Assembly: GCA_011947345.1 (NCBI GenBank)
Contig: JAAVTG010000248.1
Span: 186,001-250,000 of the forward strand
Length of the DNA stretch: 64,000 nt
Origin: Phytophthora quininea
Taxonomy: Eukaryota > Oomycota > Peronosporomycetes > Peronosporales > Peronosporaceae
Direction: 5' to 3'
Position numbers and translations under genes: made by a program. Each line of letters starts with the position of its first letter. The stretch's first letter is position 1. Shown piece after piece: positions 62,201 through 64,000 of this stretch. The notes below the pieces were generated by a model, which did no database searches, was not told the DNA's origin, and was given only the letters and a program-made list of their open reading frames with translations.

Positions 62201-64000
62201 GATCTTGGTAGCAAGCGCTCGGAATGCTCCGTAGTCAAAGCTCGGATTCGTGTTGAGCATGGAATCCTTGAGGTAGATTGGGTAGGAGCGCGGCACGGAC
62301 AAGTCAAAGATCAAGCCACTGCCGACGTTCAAGCACACCATCGGATTAGCAATCGGAGCCGATGACGTTGTAGTTAGTCGCCGCCGCCTTCGAGAAGCTA
62401 GATCCGATATTGCCGGCGGTACACCATACGATCCCGAGAAACCTGTCGAGGCCATTGCAAGCGCTTGTAGCTGGCAGTCACTTCCAGCGGGACACGAAAC
62501 CGTTGACACGAGACCGCTAGCACTCACTCCATCCGCCAAGGGCGAAATCTCACCTGTGAGGGGTTGTAAAGCTGAAGTTCTCCGGTAGTGCTGTTCACCT
62601 GGATCTGCACTGCGTCGTCACGGCACTTCTTATCGCAGATCGTGTCAAGGTCGGGCTGGTTGTCGCACTGACAGACACCCAGACTTGCTACGTAGGTCCC
62701 AGTGCCGTTATTGCAACTAGCATCACAAGCTGTGCTGCTGGGGGAAACACAGGACCCATCGTCCGAGCGCACTTGGTTGCTACCACAGCGATTGTATACA
62801 ATCGGCTGGCAATCGACTTGCCCGTCTTCGTCACTCCGCAGGATCATGTTTTGGTCATAAAACTCGTAGCCAGGCTCACAAATGCAATAGCCATCCGTCA
62901 TTTGAAAGGCACGATGGCTGCCGACACACGTGCACTTCGTGGCCCCCATCGAAGAGTACGAACTTGTTGAGCACGGTAAACAACTAGCTTGTCCAACCAA
63001 GTTTTGATACGAGTTCACCGGGCAGAGTTGACACGCGCTAGCGTTAGTGGCCATCAAGGACGGCTGATACGTTCCATTTGGACAGGCCATCTCTAATGAG
63101 CTCCCACCTGGACAATAGTAGCCTGGCGGACACGGGTAGCCACGGTCAACTTCTCGACTTGCTGGGCGACTTGAGTTCGTGGCTCCCAAACATACATAAC
63201 CTTCCAAGCATTCGTCACAACGTGACCGATTAGCGTCGATACCAAAAGTGCCGGGTGGGCAAGCTTCACAGGAAGAATAGAGATTGGTGTAGGCACCATC
63301 TAGAGGTGTTAGGCGACCTAGATACCCCAGCGGACAAGGTGTCTGAGCTTGAGTTCCACTAGGACAATAGTGTCCGATCGTGCAAATCAACGGTACGCCG
63401 GTCGCTGGGGGCAAAAGAAACCTTCGGGGCATATCACGGGAGTCGTCGTGTTATAGGGACAGTATGAGCCGCCAGGACATATCAACGGCGACCCCGACCC
63501 TATTGGGCAATACGTTGTAGCGTCACAGACCGTAGGCCCGGAACCCCAGCCGTACAGAAAGAGCCGCCAATGCAGAGATCACAGTCTTCGGGTCTTTTTG
63601 CGCCTTGGGTAGCTCGAAATTTGCCTTCTTGACAGGGCTGCGCCACGCTGGAGCCATTCAGACAATAGTTTCCGGCCGGACAGTCGTAGTTAGTCAGGTT
63701 CACAATGCCCGTGCGATTGCAAAGCTTCCCAGCCACGCAAGGCAAACAGTCTTCCAACATCGACTTTCCCGTGTACGGATTGTACTTGCCTGCAGGACAA
63801 GGTACGTCGCTAACGCCTTGCGGGCAGTATGACCCCGCGGGACACGTAACGGTATTGGCTCCGTCCCTGCAACTCATACCCGCAGGACACGCAGTACAAT
63901 CATCCACAGAAGCTCCAAATGTCTCGAGTCGTGACAAATTCCTGGGGCAAGGAATCGGACTTGCCACCCCTTCTGGACAATAGTAGCCGACTGGGCACGG
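50227..64000 (-). CDS. Giant single-pass receptor-like protein with Cys-rich ectodomain and trichohyalin-like coiled coil (5' end outside window)
   Basis: About 4,590 residues are visible. The N-terminus lies beyond 64000, where the frame is still open (GYYCPEGVASPIPCPRN). From 64000 to about 62600 the ectodomain is made of Cys-rich modules with the repeating CPxGxYCPxG pattern of ephrin-receptor/GCC2-GCC3-like repeats. A membrane-proximal domain is followed by a single helix near 61980-61890 (WALIIGVLGGLFGVVIAVIA). The cytoplasmic part is nearly all charged helix. Between 59644 and 53293 it carries a recurring basic motif (see the repeat entry). A less helical segment near 51330-50890 (YLSLSALQELSTGQLAVVIM) may be globular. 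The gene ends in coiled coil and TAG at 50227. About fourteen single-base indels interrupt the frame and no intron is required. I do not know the function; a surface receptor or adhesin tied to a filamentous cytoplasmic scaffold is inferred. Confidence 0.78.
53293..59644 (-). repeat. Protein-level repeat array: about twenty basic L..RL..RR..R motifs
   Basis: The same motif recurs inside the giant gene, in descending order: 59644-59573, 59179-59099, 58657-58583, 58171-58100, 57565-57494, 57242-57171, 56876-56808, 56475-56404, 56259-56188, 55929-55858, 55581-55504, 55239-55165, 54964-54896, 54631-54553, 54282-54208, 53940-53860, 53718-53650 and 53361-53293. A looser copy lies near 53085-53010, and RLEARIAAKKSRKLREL lies near 52895-52845. 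Examples are ALDAEKRRQEQRLQQRMAQR, SLEDEKKRQQLSLRDKLRRK and TLRSERERQEHALQERIARR. The pattern is L..E..RQ...L..R[LI]..[RK][RK]..[RK], spaced mostly 60-150 residues. An acidic helix precedes nearly every copy. The copies differ at DNA level, so the repeat is old and maintained at protein level. Confidence 0.8.

Noticed and set aside
62484..62527. Short GT-AG intron near the ectodomain/membrane junction of the giant gene
   Set aside because: It would be about 42 nt, shorter than any other intron here. A single missing T explains the shift and keeps sensible sequence.
5..63967. Frame breaks as programmed frameshifts or mass pseudogenes
   Set aside because: They fall in unrelated genes, at varied sites without a common slippery motif, while codon patterns and key residues stay intact.
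1..64000. tRNA, rRNA, CRISPR arrays and bacterial-type operon signals
   Set aside because: I saw no tRNA B-box-like clusters, rRNA sequence or regular short repeats; the window is eukaryotic.

Overview
The window looks like nuclear DNA of an oomycete, most likely Phytophthora or a close relative. Genes are closely packed and introns are few and short (53-85 nt, nearly all GT-AG). Several start codons lie 15-70 nt downstream of oomycete-type initiator sequences (CTCATT followed by pyrimidines). The gene set is that of a eukaryotic secretory and membrane-trafficking system together with oomycete-style SHAQKYF Myb proteins.

Layout, left to right: a secreted, probably GPI-anchored protein (5-1524, minus); glucosidase II alpha subunit (2499-5537, minus) head-to-head with a vezatin/Inp2-like membrane protein (5914-7636, plus); Rab21 (8195-9111, minus) head-to-head with a seven-exon class 3 lipase (9290-11809, plus); one 16.8 kb VPS13 lipid-transfer gene (11851-28681, minus) sharing a 108 bp promoter gap with the SNARE Sec20 (28790-29552, plus); 4-hydroxyphenylpyruvate dioxygenase (29667-31151, minus); a divergent pair of related Myb genes (32137-33227 minus, 35190-36052 plus); an aldo/keto reductase (36235-37298, minus) followed by degenerate relics; a 1.6 kb-residue coiled-coil protein (38452-43267, minus); a PHO88/SND3-like ER protein fused to ankyrin repeats (43596-44647, minus); a PERK-like eIF2alpha kinase (44919-49034, minus); a relic of a TnpB/Fanzor-type nuclease C-terminus (about 49467-49727, minus); and the 3' part of a giant single-pass receptor-like gene (50227 to beyond 64000, minus).

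Many genes share an ER/endomembrane theme: glycoprotein quality control (glucosidase II), ER stress signalling (PERK-like), ER targeting (PHO88/SND3), ER-Golgi fusion (Sec20), endosome traffic (Rab21) and bulk lipid transfer (VPS13). The genes are not in an operon and the clustering may be chance.

Two points affect any use of this annotation. First, almost every long gene is broken by single-base indels, mostly one missing base in a homopolymer. Correcting them gives continuous, family-consistent proteins whose total lengths are exact multiples of three, so I read them as sequence errors rather than pseudogenes. Second, the most unusual structure is the giant gene at 50227-64000: a Cys-rich ectodomain, one transmembrane helix, and a very long cytoplasmic coiled coil carrying about twenty copies of a basic motif of the form L..E...RQ..L..RL..RR..R.
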